Below, piece by piece: positions 18,154 to 27,477 of a stretch of DNA of 64,000 nucleotides. The stretch covers positions 1,054,001 through 1,118,000 of the forward strand of contig NZ_LT594621.1 in NCBI RefSeq assembly GCF_900091655.1, given 5' to 3'. This stretch comes from Culturomica massiliensis. GTDB taxonomy: Bacteria; Bacteroidota; Bacteroidia; Bacteroidales; Marinifilaceae. Made by a program: the position numbers and the translations under genes. The notes below the pieces were generated by a model. It was given only the letters and a program-made list of their open reading frames with translations, was not told the DNA's origin and did no database searches. Numbering within the stretch: the stretch's first letter is position 1; every line of letters starts with the position of its first letter.

Positions 18154-18594
18154 ATGGGCAGCAGGAAAGTGAACACGGAAGGCATCGACGAGGAACTGCT
18201 GTTAGCCTCCATCGGGCGGCGCACACAGGACGGGACACTGCGCCCCGCACAGGAAGTACCCGCAGCTGCACCGACCGAAGAGGACACCGCCGCACCGGAA
18301 CCATCTCCTGTGCAACCCGTAACACGGGAAAAAGCGCAGAGGGAAAGTGGACGCCGGAAAAGGCAGGACGAGGACTACAACGAGCTATTCCTGCGCCGCA
18401 ACGAGATAAAGACCCGCCAATGTGTCTATATCAGCCGTGACGTCCACGGCAAGATCCTCAGAATCGTGAACGACATCGCCGGAGGGGAAATCTCAGTAGG
18501 CGGATATGTGGATACCGTGCTGCGCCAGCATCTGGAACAGCACAAGGAGAGAATCAACGAACTGTACAAGAAACAACGTGAAGATCTGATTTGA
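18154..18594 (+). CDS. traB: TraB, DUF3408-type tra protein
   Basis: This 146-residue protein has an acidic, Ala/Pro-rich first half and a basic C-terminal half containing YISRDVHGKILRIVND...GGYVDTVLRQHLEQH, the DUF3408 pattern that resembles a ribbon-helix-helix DNA-binding fold. It sits in second position of the tra operon, as in CTnDOT. The ATG at 18154 is preferred over a GTG at 18148. traC begins 2 nt after its stop. Confidence 0.82.
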   Translation: MGSRKVNTEGIDEELLLASIGRRTQDGTLRPAQEVPAAAPTEEDTAAPEPSPVQPVTREKAQRESGRRKRQDEDYNELFLRRNEIKTRQCVYISRDVHGKILRIVNDIAGGEISVGGYVDTVLRQHLEQHKERINELYKKQREDLI

Positions 18595-18596
18595 AA

Positions 18597-18950
18597 ATGG
18601 AAAAAGAAATGACACCGAATGAAAAAAGACCACAGCAAGACTGCGGAGGTATGTTTACCCAAGTGCAGGCGAGTGTGGAAATACTGTCGCCTGTCCCGGT
18701 AAGCGGCAAATGCAGTGAGAAGGACTATGAACGCCTGTTCATCCGCGACCCGGAAGTAAAGGCACGTGAGGGGAAGATGGCGTATGTGCGCCCGGAGTAC
18801 CACGAGCGTATCATGCGTATCACCCGTGTAATCGGGCATGACCGGCTTACGCTGTCCGCTTACATCGACCATGTGCTGACGCACCACTTCAACCAGTGCG
18901 AAGATGCGATAAAGAGCCTTTATGCCCGAAATTACAATTCAGTATTCTAA
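18597..18950 (+). CDS. traC: TraC, DUF3408 protein
   Basis: This 117-residue paralogue of TraB has the same C-terminal pattern (YHERIMRITRVIG...SAYIDHVLTHHFNQ), a likely ribbon-helix-helix-like DUF3408 domain. The ATG at 18597 is used; a TTG at 18591 would overlap traB. The tandem of two related small genes suggests an old duplication or a heteromeric DNA-binding pair. Confidence 0.8.
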   Translation: MEKEMTPNEKRPQQDCGGMFTQVQASVEILSPVPVSGKCSEKDYERLFIRDPEVKAREGKMAYVRPEYHERIMRITRVIGHDRLTLSAYIDHVLTHHFNQCEDAIKSLYARNYNSVF

Positions 18951-18966
18951 CCAAAAACGGAAGGAT

Positions 18967-19695
18967 ATGAATTACACAATCAGCATGACAGACATTCTGC
19001 TGGCGGTATCGGTCGGCTGCAACCTCTGGTTCCTGTTCCTGCTCCTTTACGAGCGCATCATGGACACGCGGATTGTCCGCTTCTTCAAGGGCATTGTCGG
19101 ATTATGGCGGTCACTGGACGGGAATGAGGCTAAACGCATAGCGGCACACGAGGAAGTCCCTGCGGAAAAGGCGGACATCATCGGCAAGAGCCGTTTCAGG
19201 ATGGCATCCACCCGGACAACCGCTGCCATACCGACGCAAGAAGCCGCCACTATTGAAAAAGGCATTGAGCTGTCGGAGGAAGAGGCTACTTTTGACGACG
19301 GAAAAACGGGAAACGCATCCCGCCCGGCACAAGTCCCGGAGGAAAAACTCGATGAGACCTTCACGAGCATACCGCCGGAGGAACTGGGATACGGGGACGA
19401 CGAACCGGAAGAGGACGCCTCGGACACGCCACGGGCTTCGGGCAGCAGCTTTGACGAGATTGACGACGCCTGCAAGACCGCCAAAAACCCGGACGCGACA
19501 CAGGCGGAACGTGAAAAGGCGGCTAAGGTGTTCACCGACATGGAGGGCACGGAGTTGTACGAGAAAATGATGGAAGGCTCTTCGGAGATAGGCATCCGCA
19601 TCAAGGGGCTTATCGAGATTCGGCTGAAGAAATCTGAAAAGGAGTTCGTCGTGCCGGACAACATCGAGGAGTTCGACATTCGCAACTATGTATGA
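18967..19695 (+). CDS. traD: TraD, membrane-anchored tra protein
   Basis: This 242-residue protein has one N-terminal transmembrane segment (about 8-27, ILLAVSVGCNLWFLFLLLY), then a long acidic, low-complexity cytoplasmic part rich in E, A, T and P, and a short conserved C terminus. The ATG at 18967 follows a GGAAGG site. It occupies the traD position of CTnDOT-type elements; its biochemical role is not known. Confidence 0.75.
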   Translation: MNYTISMTDILLAVSVGCNLWFLFLLLYERIMDTRIVRFFKGIVGLWRSLDGNEAKRIAAHEEVPAEKADIIGKSRFRMASTRTTAAIPTQEAATIEKGIELSEEEATFDDGKTGNASRPAQVPEEKLDETFTSIPPEELGYGDDEPEEDASDTPRASGSSFDEIDDACKTAKNPDATQAEREKAAKVFTDMEGTELYEKMMEGSSEIGIRIKGLIEIRLKKSEKEFVVPDNIEEFDIRNYV

Positions 19696-19723
19696 CAACA
19701 ATAAAAGAAATGAACATGAAAGA

Positions 19724-19816
19724 ATGACATCAACCCACGCGGCGAGGAAACGCAAGGCGCATCCCCATCCGCAACGGACACGCCCACGTCCGTGGAAACA
19801 AACGGGCATCCACTAA
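19724..19816 (+). CDS. Possible 30-residue basic peptide between traD and traE
   Basis: The ORF runs from ATG 19724 to TAA 19814-19816 and encodes a very basic peptide (start MTSTHAARKRKAHPHPQR) rich in R, K, H and P. It fills much of an otherwise empty 200-bp gap in the tightly packed tra operon. No Shine-Dalgarno site is seen, which is normal in Bacteroides. It may be only chance. Confidence 0.25.
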   Translation: MTSTHAARKRKAHPHPQRTRPRPWKQTGIH

Positions 19817-19896
19817 AACCAAAGTAAAGAAACAAAGTATCAACCGCCCGACAAAGGACCATCCACCCTTTTGACGGCAAAAAACAAGAACAGTTT

Positions 19897-20214
19897 ATGA
19901 ACAAGAACATCTTGAAAAACAGAAAAGCAATCCTCTCCGCGGCACTTGTCATCGCCGCAACCGCCTCCGCTTTCGCGCAGGGAAACGGCATCGCGGGCAT
20001 CAACGAAGCCACCTCTATGGTGAGTTCTTATTTCGACCCCGGAACTAAACTGATATACGCCATCGGTGCAGTCGTCGGGCTTATCGGGGGCGTAAAAGTG
20101 TACGGCAAGTTTTCATCGGGCGACCCCGACACCAGCAAGACAGCCGCCTCGTGGTTCGGCGCGTGCATCTTCCTGATTGTTGCCGCCACCATCCTGCGCT
20201 CATTCTTCCTTTAA
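19897..20214 (+). CDS. traE: TraE, DUF4134 pilin-like protein
   Basis: This 105-residue protein has a signal peptide (cleavage near ASAFAQG, about residue 27) followed by two transmembrane segments (about 50-68 and 85-103). Size and layout resemble VirB2-type pilins, and it is immediately followed by the VirB3-like traF. It corresponds to TraE of CTnDOT. Confidence 0.88.
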   Translation: MNKNILKNRKAILSAALVIAATASAFAQGNGIAGINEATSMVSSYFDPGTKLIYAIGAVVGLIGGVKVYGKFSSGDPDTSKTAASWFGACIFLIVAATILRSFFL

Positions 20215-20224
20215 TAAATAATGT

Positions 20225-20557
20225 ATGGCTGAATACCCAATCAACAAGGGTATCGGCCGTCCGGTAGAGTTCAAGGGCTTGAAGGCACAGTACCTCTTCA
20301 TCTTCTGCGGAGGTCTGCTGGCTCTCTTCGTCCTGTTCGTCATCCTCTACATGGTCGGTATCGACCAGTGGATATGTATCGGCTTCGGCGCGGCATCGTC
20401 CTCCCTCCTTGTATGGCAGACCTTCGCGCTGAACGCCCGGTACGGTGAACACGGGCTGATGAAATTAGGAGCGGCACGGAGCCATCCCCGATACCTTATC
20501 AACCGGCGGCGGATAACCCGTCTGTTCAAACGACAACGAAAGGAAGAAAGACAATGA
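20225..20557 (+). CDS. traF: TraF, DUF4133 VirB3-like protein
   Basis: This 110-residue protein starts with the conserved YPINKGIGRPVEFKGLKAQY block, followed by two transmembrane helices (about 26-45 and 50-68) and a basic C terminus. It resembles VirB3, the inner-membrane partner of the VirB4 ATPase. The stop overlaps the traG start by 4 nt. Confidence 0.9.
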   Translation: MAEYPINKGIGRPVEFKGLKAQYLFIFCGGLLALFVLFVILYMVGIDQWICIGFGAASSSLLVWQTFALNARYGEHGLMKLGAARSHPRYLINRRRITRLFKRQRKEERQ

Positions 20558-23058
20558 GGAATACATCGAAAATGACAACACTGGAAAACAGGTTCCCACT
20601 TTTAGCGGTGGAGCATGGCTGCATCATCTCAAAGGACGCCGACATCACGGTGGCTTTCGAGGTGGAACTACCGGAACTTTACACCGTGACGGGTGCGGAG
20701 TACGAGGCGATACACAGTTGCTGGTGCAAGGCTATCAAGGTGCTGCCGGACTACTCCGTCGTCCACAAACAGGACTGGTTCATCAAGGAACGCTACAAAC
20801 CGGAGCTTCAGAAGGACGACATGAGCTTTTTAAGCCGCTCTTTCGAGCGTCACTTCAACGAGCGTCCGTACCTGAAACACACCTGCTACCTCTACCTGAC
20901 CAAGACAACAAAGGAGCGTAACCGGATGCAGAGCAATTTCAGCACGCTGTGCCGGGGACATATCATCCCGAAGGAGCTGGACAGGGAAACCACGACCAAG
21001 TTCTTGGAAGCCTGCGAACAGTTCGAGCGCATCATGAACGACAGCGGGCTTGTCAGGCTGCGCCGCCTCTCCACCGATGAGATTGTGGGTACTGAGGGAA
21101 AGACGGGACTTATTGAACGCTACTTCTCGCTCATGCCGGAAGGTGACACCACCTTGCAGGACATCGAGCTTTCGGCAAGGGAGATGCGCATCGGCGACAA
21201 CCGCCTGTGTCTGCACACCCTCTCCGACGCGGAAGACCTGCCGGGCAAGGTGGCTACCGACACCCGTTACGAGAAGCTCTCCACCGACCGGAGTGACTGC
21301 CGACTGTCATTCGCCTCCCCGGTGGGGCTTCTGCTCTCCTGCAACCATATCTACAACCAGTATGTGCTGATAGACAACAGTGAGGAAACCTTGCAGAAGT
21401 TCGAGAAGTCCGCCCGTAACATGCAGTCGCTATCTCGCTATTCAAGGAGCAACAGCATCAACCGCGAGTGGATAGACCAATACCTGAACGAAGCCCATTC
21501 CTACGGACTGACCTCGGTACGGGCACACTTCAACGTCATGGCGTGGAGCGACGATGCGGAGGAACTGAAGCATATCAAGAACGACGTGGGCAGCCAGTTG
21601 GCAAGCATGGAATGCGTGCCGCGCCACAACACCATCGACTGCCCGACACTCTACTGGGCGGCGATACCCGGCAATGCGGCGGACTTCCCGGCGGAAGAGA
21701 GTTTCCACACCTTCATCGAACAGGCGGTGTGCCTGTTCACAGAGGAAACCAACTACCGCAGCTCGCTCTCGCCCTTCGGCATCAAGATGGTGGACAGGCT
21801 CACGGGAAAACCGCTGCACCTTGACATCTCCGACCTGCCCATGAAGCGAGGTATCACGACCAACCGCAACAAGTTCGTGCTGGGTCCTTCGGGCAGCGGC
21901 AAGTCTTTCTTCATGAACCACCTCGTGCGCCAATATTATGAGCAAGGCGCACATGTGGTATTGGTGGACACGGGAAACTCCTATCAGGGCTTGTGCGGCA
22001 TGATCCGACGCAAGACAGGCGGAGCGGACGGTGTGTATTTCACCTACACGGAAGATAAGCCCATCAGCTTCAACCCGTTCTACACCGACGATTACATCTT
22101 CGACGTGGAGAAGAAGGACAGCATCAAGACCCTGTTGCTGACGCTCTGGAAGTCGGAGGACGACAAGGTGACAAAGACGGAGAGCGGCGAGCTGGGCAGT
22201 GCCGTGAGTGCCTATATTGAGCGCATCCAATCCGACCGTAGCATCGTGCCGTCGTTCAACACCTTCTACGAGTATATGCGTGACGACTACCGCAAGGAAC
22301 TGGCACAGCGTGACATCAAGGTGGAGAAGTCCGACTTCAACATCGACAACATGCTCACCACCATGCGGCAGTATTACCGGGGCGGGCGTTACGATTTCCT
22401 GCTCAACTCCACGGAGAACATCGACCTGCTCGGCAAGCGGTTCATCGTCTTCGAGATAGATTCGATTAAAGAAAACCGCGAACTGTTCCCCGTCGTGACC
22501 ATCATCATCATGGAAGCCTTCATCAACAAGATGCGGCGGCTGAAAGGCGTGCGGAAACAGCTTATCGTGGAAGAGGCTTGGAAGGCCCTCTCATCGGCGA
22601 ACATGGCTGAATATCTGCGCTATATGTATAAGACGGTCAGAAAATATTACGGCGAGGCAATCGTGGTGACGCAGGAGGTGGACGACATTATCAGTTCTCC
22701 GGTGGTCAAAGAGAGCATTATCAACAACTCGGATTGTAAAATCCTGCTTGACCAAAGGAAATATATGAACAAGTTCGACCAGATACAGGCGTTGCTCGGA
22801 CTGACGGAAAAGGAGAAGTCGCAGATACTCTCCATCAACATGGCGAACAACCCTTCACGGCTCTACAAGGAGGTGTGGATAGGCTTGGGCGGCACGCAGT
22901 CGGCGGTCTATGCCACGGAGGTCAGCGCGGAAGAGTATCTGGCGTACACCACCGAGGAAACGGAAAAAGTGGAGGTTTACCGTCTGGCGGAGAAGCTGGG
23001 CGACGACATCGAAGCCGCCATCCGGCAGCTTGCCGAAAGGCGGAGAAACAAGGAATAA
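20554..23058 (+). CDS. traG: TraG, VirB4-like conjugation ATPase
   Basis: This 834-residue protein is the main ATPase of the type IV secretion system. The N-terminal half is the VirB4/CagE domain; the C-terminal half has Walker A GPSGSGKS (444-451) and Walker B RKQLIVEEAWK (about 667-677), followed by the TQEVDD motif. The gene follows the VirB3-like traF in the usual order. It is one of the best conserved tra genes and required for transfer. Confidence 0.95.
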   Translation: MRNTSKMTTLENRFPLLAVEHGCIISKDADITVAFEVELPELYTVTGAEYEAIHSCWCKAIKVLPDYSVVHKQDWFIKERYKPELQKDDMSFLSRSFERHFNERPYLKHTCYLYLTKTTKERNRMQSNFSTLCRGHIIPKELDRETTTKFLEACEQFERIMNDSGLVRLRRLSTDEIVGTEGKTGLIERYFSLMPEGDTTLQDIELSAREMRIGDNRLCLHTLSDAEDLPGKVATDTRYEKLSTDRSDCRLSFASPVGLLLSCNHIYNQYVLIDNSEETLQKFEKSARNMQSLSRYSRSNSINREWIDQYLNEAHSYGLTSVRAHFNVMAWSDDAEELKHIKNDVGSQLASMECVPRHNTIDCPTLYWAAIPGNAADFPAEESFHTFIEQAVCLFTEETNYRSSLSPFGIKMVDRLTGKPLHLDISDLPMKRGITTNRNKFVLGPSGSGKSFFMNHLVRQYYEQGAHVVLVDTGNSYQGLCGMIRRKTGGADGVYFTYTEDKPISFNPFYTDDYIFDVEKKDSIKTLLLTLWKSEDDKVTKTESGELGSAVSAYIERIQSDRSIVPSFNTFYEYMRDDYRKELAQRDIKVEKSDFNIDNMLTTMRQYYRGGRYDFLLNSTENIDLLGKRFIVFEIDSIKENRELFPVVTIIIMEAFINKMRRLKGVRKQLIVEEAWKALSSANMAEYLRYMYKTVRKYYGEAIVVTQEVDDIISSPVVKESIINNSDCKILLDQRKYMNKFDQIQALLGLTEKEKSQILSINMANNPSRLYKEVWIGLGGTQSAVYATEVSAEEYLAYTTEETEKVEVYRLAEKLGDDIEAAIRQLAERRRNKE

Positions 23059-23098
23059 CTAAAAAACAGAATGTATCAACCAAAAAAGAAAAACGCGT

Positions 23099-23479
23099 AT
23101 GAATTTACCAAAAGTGAAAATGCTGCAAGTCAGCAAGTGCCTTATCGGATTGGCGGTCATGATGCTGCAATCCTGCGACGTGGCCGACAACCGCCGCGAC
23201 ATGCTGTGCGGGAACTGGGAGAGCGTGGAGGGAAAACCTGACGTGCTTATCTACAAGGAGGGCGAAGCCTACAAAGTGACGGTGTTCCGTCGTAGCGGTC
23301 TGCGCCGCAAGCTCAAGCCGGAAACCTATCTCTTGCAGGAGGAGAACGGCAACCTGTTCATGAACACCGGCTTCCGCATCGACGTGTCCTACAACGAGGC
23401 CACGGATGTGCTGACTTTCTCGCCAAACGGGGACTATGTGCGGGTGAAGCCGCAGCCGGGACATCCGACCGAAGAATAA
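23099..23479 (+). CDS. traH: TraH-position DUF3876 lipoprotein
   Basis: This 126-residue protein has a lipobox LQSC with C26 as the likely lipidated residue, followed by a small beta-rich domain (GNWESVEGKPDVLIYKEG) that matches the DUF3876 pattern. It is probably an outer-membrane or periplasmic lipoprotein of the transfer apparatus, located between the VirB4-like and VirB5-like genes. Confidence 0.75.
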   Translation: MNLPKVKMLQVSKCLIGLAVMMLQSCDVADNRRDMLCGNWESVEGKPDVLIYKEGEAYKVTVFRRSGLRRKLKPETYLLQEENGNLFMNTGFRIDVSYNEATDVLTFSPNGDYVRVKPQPGHPTEE

Positions 23480-23502
23480 CAACCACTAAAATCCAAAGTA
23501 AC

Positions 23503-24132
23503 ATGAGAACAAGAATAACAATGATTATCTGCCTGTGCCTGCTTTTCGCGGGCAGGGCAAGCGCACAGTGGGTCGTAAGCGATCCGGGCAATCTAGCGCA
23601 GGGCATCATCAATGCCTCCAAAAACATCATCCATACCTCCAAGACCGCCACGAACATGGTGAGCAACTTTCAGGAGACGGTGAAAATCTATCAGCAGGGC
23701 AAGAAGTATTACGATGCCCTCAAATCGGTGAACAATCTGGTCAAGGACGCCCGCAAGGTGCAGCAGACCATCCTGATGGTGGGCGACATCACAGACATCT
23801 ATGTGAACAGTTTCCAACGGATGCTCCGTGACGGGAATTTCAGACCCGAAGAGCTTTCCGCAATCGCTTTCGGCTACACGAAACTGCTGGAGGAAAGCAA
23901 CGAAGTGTTGACGGAACTCAGGAACGTGGTGAACATCACCACGCTCTCCATGACCGACAAGGAGCGCATGGACGTGGTGGAACGCTGCCACTCGAAGATG
24001 AAGCGTTACCGCAACCTCGTGAGCTACTACACGAACAAGAACATCTCCGTGAGTTACCTGCGTGCGAAAAAGAAGAACGACCTCGACCGCATCATGGGGC
24101 TGTACGGGAACATGAACGAAAGATACTGGTAG
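23503..24132 (+). CDS. traI: TraI, DUF4141 VirB5-like periplasmic protein
   Basis: This 209-residue protein has a signal peptide (GRASAQW, cleavage about residue 21) and an almost wholly helical mature part rich in K, N and V, as in VirB5/TrbJ-type proteins. It is followed 3 nt later by the VirB6-like traJ, the same order as in other type IV systems. Confidence 0.85.
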   Translation: MRTRITMIICLCLLFAGRASAQWVVSDPGNLAQGIINASKNIIHTSKTATNMVSNFQETVKIYQQGKKYYDALKSVNNLVKDARKVQQTILMVGDITDIYVNSFQRMLRDGNFRPEELSAIAFGYTKLLEESNEVLTELRNVVNITTLSMTDKERMDVVERCHSKMKRYRNLVSYYTNKNISVSYLRAKKKNDLDRIMGLYGNMNERYW

Positions 24133-24135
24133 CCT

Positions 24136-25140
24136 ATGAAGTTCGACAACCTTCATCAGATTTTACGTTCACTTTATGAGCAGATGATGCCGCTGTGTGG
24201 GGACATGGCTGGTGTGGCGAAAGGCATCGCCGGGCTGGGTGCGCTGTTCTACGTCGCCTACCGGGTATGGCAGTCGCTGGCGAGAGCTGAACCGATAGAC
24301 GTATTCCCGATGCTCCGTCCTTTTGCCATCGGTCTGTGCATCATGTTCTTCCCGACTGTGGTGCTGGGCACGATAAACAGCATCCTCTCACCCGTCGTAC
24401 AGGGCACGGCAAAGATGCTGGAGGCGGAAACGCTGGACATGAACCGATACCGGGAGCAGAAGGACAAACTGGAATACGAGGCGATGGTACGCAACCCCGA
24501 AACCGCCTACCTCGTGTCCAACGAGGAATTTGACAAGCAACTGGAGGAACTCGGCTGGTCGCCCTCCGACATGGTGACGATGGCGGGAATGTATATCGAC
24601 CGGGGAATGTACAACATGAAGAAGAGCATCCGCGACTTCTTCCGCGAGATACTCGAACTGCTGTTCCAAGCCGCCGCCCTCGTGATAGACACCGTCCGCA
24701 CCTTCTTTCTCGTGGTGCTGGCGATTCTCGGTCCGATAGCCTTCGCCCTGTCGGTATGGGACGGTTTCCAAAACACGCTCACGCAGTGGATATGCCGCTA
24801 TATACAGGTCTATCTGTGGCTACCGGTATCGGACATGTTCAGCACCATACTGGCGAAGATACAGGTTCTGATGCTGCAAAACGACATCGAGCGGATGCAG
24901 GCAGACCCGAACTTCTCGCTGGATTCGAGCGACGGGGTGTATATCGTATTCCTCTGCATCGGCATCATCGGCTACTTTACCATTCCCACCGTTGCGGGCT
25001 GGATTATCCAAGCCGGAGGCATGGGCGGTTACGGTCGCAACGTGAACCAGATGGCGGGACGAGCCGGAAGCATGGCGGGCAGCGTGGCGGGTGCAGCCGC
25101 AGGAAACGCAGTCGGACGTGTCGGCAAATTGCTGAAATAA
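24136..25140 (+). CDS. traJ: TraJ, VirB6/TrbL-like inner-membrane protein
   Basis: This 334-residue polytopic membrane protein has hydrophobic segments near 20-40, 56-85, 175-215 and 258-285, and a Gly/Ala-rich C-terminal tail (NQMAGRAGSMAGS). It would form part of the channel in the inner membrane. It corresponds to TraJ of CTnDOT. Confidence 0.9.
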   Translation: MKFDNLHQILRSLYEQMMPLCGDMAGVAKGIAGLGALFYVAYRVWQSLARAEPIDVFPMLRPFAIGLCIMFFPTVVLGTINSILSPVVQGTAKMLEAETLDMNRYREQKDKLEYEAMVRNPETAYLVSNEEFDKQLEELGWSPSDMVTMAGMYIDRGMYNMKKSIRDFFREILELLFQAAALVIDTVRTFFLVVLAILGPIAFALSVWDGFQNTLTQWICRYIQVYLWLPVSDMFSTILAKIQVLMLQNDIERMQADPNFSLDSSDGVYIVFLCIGIIGYFTIPTVAGWIIQAGGMGGYGRNVNQMAGRAGSMAGSVAGAAAGNAVGRVGKLLK

Positions 25141-25171
25141 TCAATGTGCAATCATAAATTGGAAAATATAA

Positions 25172-25795
25172 ATGGAATTCAAATCACTTAGAAACATCGA
25201 ATCGTCGTTCAGGCAGATACGCCTGTTCGGTATCGTCTTCCTCTCGCTGTGCGCCGTGGTGACGGTGTGGAGCGTGTGGAACTCCTACCGTTTCGCAGAG
25301 AAGCAACGGGAGAAAATCTATGTGCTGGACAACGGCAAGAGCCTGATGCTCGCCTTGTCTCAGGATTTGTCGCAGAACCGCCCGGCGGAGGCACGGGAAC
25401 ATGTGCGCCGTTTCCACGAGATGTTCTTCACGCTATCACCTGAAAAAAGCGCGATTGAACACAACGTGAAACGTGCCTTGCTGCTGGCGGACAAGAGCGT
25501 GTACCACTATTATTCGGACTTCGCGGAGAAGGGGTACTACAACCGCATCATCGCCGGGAACATCAACCAAGTGCTGAAGGTGGACAGCGTGGTGTGCGAC
25601 TTCAACGCCTATCCCTACCGTGCCGTGACCTACGCCACACAGAAAATCATCCGGCAGAGCAACGTCACCGAGCGCAGCCTCGTGACCACCTGCCGCCTGC
25701 TGAACGCATCGCGGTCGGATGACAACCCGAACGGTTTTACCATCGAGGGTTTCACCATCATTGAGAACAAGGATTTACAGACTATCAAACGGTAA
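25172..25795 (+). CDS. traK: TraK, VirB8-like protein
   Basis: This 207-residue protein has one N-terminal transmembrane helix (about 18-36, FGIVFLSLCAVVTVWSVW) and a periplasmic domain, the layout of VirB8. It ends 6 nt before the traL start. TraK of CTnDOT is among the most conserved tra products. Confidence 0.92.
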   Translation: MEFKSLRNIESSFRQIRLFGIVFLSLCAVVTVWSVWNSYRFAEKQREKIYVLDNGKSLMLALSQDLSQNRPAEAREHVRRFHEMFFTLSPEKSAIEHNVKRALLLADKSVYHYYSDFAEKGYYNRIIAGNINQVLKVDSVVCDFNAYPYRAVTYATQKIIRQSNVTERSLVTTCRLLNASRSDDNPNGFTIEGFTIIENKDLQTIKR

Positions 25796-25801
25796 CAGGA
25801 C

Positions 25802-26110
25802 ATGAAAAGTATCAGAAAATCAATGTGGGGCATGTATTGGAAACTCCACGACAAACGGAAACGCTTGGCGGCAAGTCTCAAAGGGTATCTGGACGGCTTG
25901 CCGCCGGAAACACGCCGCCGCATCGTGCTGGGGATGTTCGCCGCCTTCGCGGTGCTTGCCCTTTACACCTTCGGCAGAGCCGTCTATGACATCGGCAGGA
26001 ACGACGGCTCACATATGGAAACGGGACACGCCGGACGGGTGGAACTGCCGACCCCGGCGGAAACAGGCAATCACTTAACACCTTATTTATATGGAACAGA
26101 CAAAGAATGA
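25802..26110 (+). CDS. traL: TraL, DUF3989 small membrane protein
   Basis: This 102-residue protein has a basic N terminus (KLHDKRKRLAASLKG), one transmembrane helix (about 42-60, RIVLGMFAAFAVLALYTFG) and a short tail. The start of traM lies inside its 3' end (20-nt overlap), so the two are probably coupled. Confidence 0.85.
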   Translation: MKSIRKSMWGMYWKLHDKRKRLAASLKGYLDGLPPETRRRIVLGMFAAFAVLALYTFGRAVYDIGRNDGSHMETGHAGRVELPTPAETGNHLTPYLYGTDKE

Positions 26111-27443
26111 ACCGACGAAAGAGAACAAAGCTGCTCCCGAAACGGGGAAACCGAAAAAGGAGCGCGAACCGCTGACAGAGGCGCAACGGCTGAAACGGCA
26201 GAAGATGATCGTGCTGCCCGCTATGGTGTTGGTGTTCATCGGGGCGATGTGGCTGATATTCGCCCCGTCCTCCGGCAAGGAGCAACCGCCGGGAACGGAC
26301 GGATACAACACCGAGATGCCCGACGCTGACAAGGCGAACCGGCAGATTATCGGCGACAAGCTGAAAGCCTACGAGCATGGGGAGATGGAAGAGCGTCAGG
26401 AGAGCCGCAACCGTGCCATCGGGCAGCTGGGCGACATGTTCGACCGCGAGATAGCGGGAACGGAGAACGGAGTGGACTTCGACCTCGCCAATCCGGGCGG
26501 CAAGGAAGAAAGGGCAAAGCCAGCCACGCCGCAGACCATCCAGTCCTCCGCAGCCGCCTACCGTGACCTGAACGCCACGCTCGGAAACTTCTACGACCAG
26601 CCGAAAAACGACAATGCGGAGATGGACGAATTGTTGGAGCGCATCGCATCGCTGGAGTCGGAACTGGAAAGCGAGAGGGGCAAGGCTTCCTCTATGGACG
26701 AGCAGGTGGCTCTTATGGAGAAGTCCTACGAGCTGGCGGCAAAGTACATGGGCGGTCAGAACGGAGGACAGCCATCGGCGGAACAGAGGGCAGAGCCAAC
26801 TACCGTGCAGAAAGGGAAGAAGAACAAGGCAATGCCTATCAGACAGGTGGAGCATCAAGTAGTTTCTTCACTCTCACAGCCTATGAGTAACGCGGAGTTT
26901 GTCGCCGCCTTATCGCAGGAACGCAACCGGGGTTTCAACACGGCTGTCGGCACGGCGGAGGTATTGGACAGGAACACCATACCGGCGTGCGTGCATGGGG
27001 CGCAGAGCGTGACGGACGGGCAGACGGTAAGGCTGCGCCTGCTGGAGCCTATGGCGGTGGCAGGCAGGACAATACCCCGGGGTGCGGTGGTGGTCGGCAC
27101 GGGCAAGATACAGGGTGAGCGGCTCGACATCGAGATTACCTCGCTGGAATACGACGGCACGATTATCCCCGTGGAGCTTGCGGTCTATGACACGGACGGA
27201 CAGCCCGGCATCTTCATCCCGAACTCGATGGAGATGAACGCCGTCCGGGAGGTCGCCGCCAACATGGGCGGCTCGCTGGGAAGCAGCATCAACATCTCCA
27301 CCAATGCCGGGGCGCAGCTCGCCTCCGACTTGGGCAAGGGGCTGATACAAGGCACGAGCCAGTACATCGCCAAAAAGATGCGAACCGTCAAGGTGCATCT
27401 GAAAGCCGGGTACAGGGTCATGCTTTACCAAGAAAAATATTGA
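26091..27443 (+). CDS. traM: TraM, VirB10-like protein
   Basis: This 450-residue protein has a charged cytoplasmic N terminus, one transmembrane helix (about 39-57, IVLPAMVLVFIGAMWLIF), a long coiled-coil/Pro-rich linker and a C-terminal VirB10/TrbI-like beta-barrel domain (AVLDRNTIPACVHG, then TVRLRLLEPMAVAG and a GTSQYIAKKM helix). It would span the envelope and sense energy from the ATPases. Confidence 0.92.
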   Translation: MEQTKNEPTKENKAAPETGKPKKEREPLTEAQRLKRQKMIVLPAMVLVFIGAMWLIFAPSSGKEQPPGTDGYNTEMPDADKANRQIIGDKLKAYEHGEMEERQESRNRAIGQLGDMFDREIAGTENGVDFDLANPGGKEERAKPATPQTIQSSAAAYRDLNATLGNFYDQPKNDNAEMDELLERIASLESELESERGKASSMDEQVALMEKSYELAAKYMGGQNGGQPSAEQRAEPTTVQKGKKNKAMPIRQVEHQVVSSLSQPMSNAEFVAALSQERNRGFNTAVGTAEVLDRNTIPACVHGAQSVTDGQTVRLRLLEPMAVAGRTIPRGAVVVGTGKIQGERLDIEITSLEYDGTIIPVELAVYDTDGQPGIFIPNSMEMNAVREVAANMGGSLGSSINISTNAGAQLASDLGKGLIQGTSQYIAKKMRTVKVHLKAGYRVMLYQEKY

Positions 27444-27477
27444 AAACAATAAAAATTACCACTAAAATCCAAAAGTA

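Noticed and set aside
17366..18325. 319-codon open frame on the minus strand opposite traA/traB
   Set aside because: It lies wholly antisense to traA and traB, which have clear protein families, and its translation has no recognisable domain. It is a by-product of high GC content.
25878..26858. 326-codon minus-strand frame opposite traL/traM
   Set aside because: It is antisense to well-recognised tra genes; its composition is Arg/Leu/His-rich as expected for a shadow frame.
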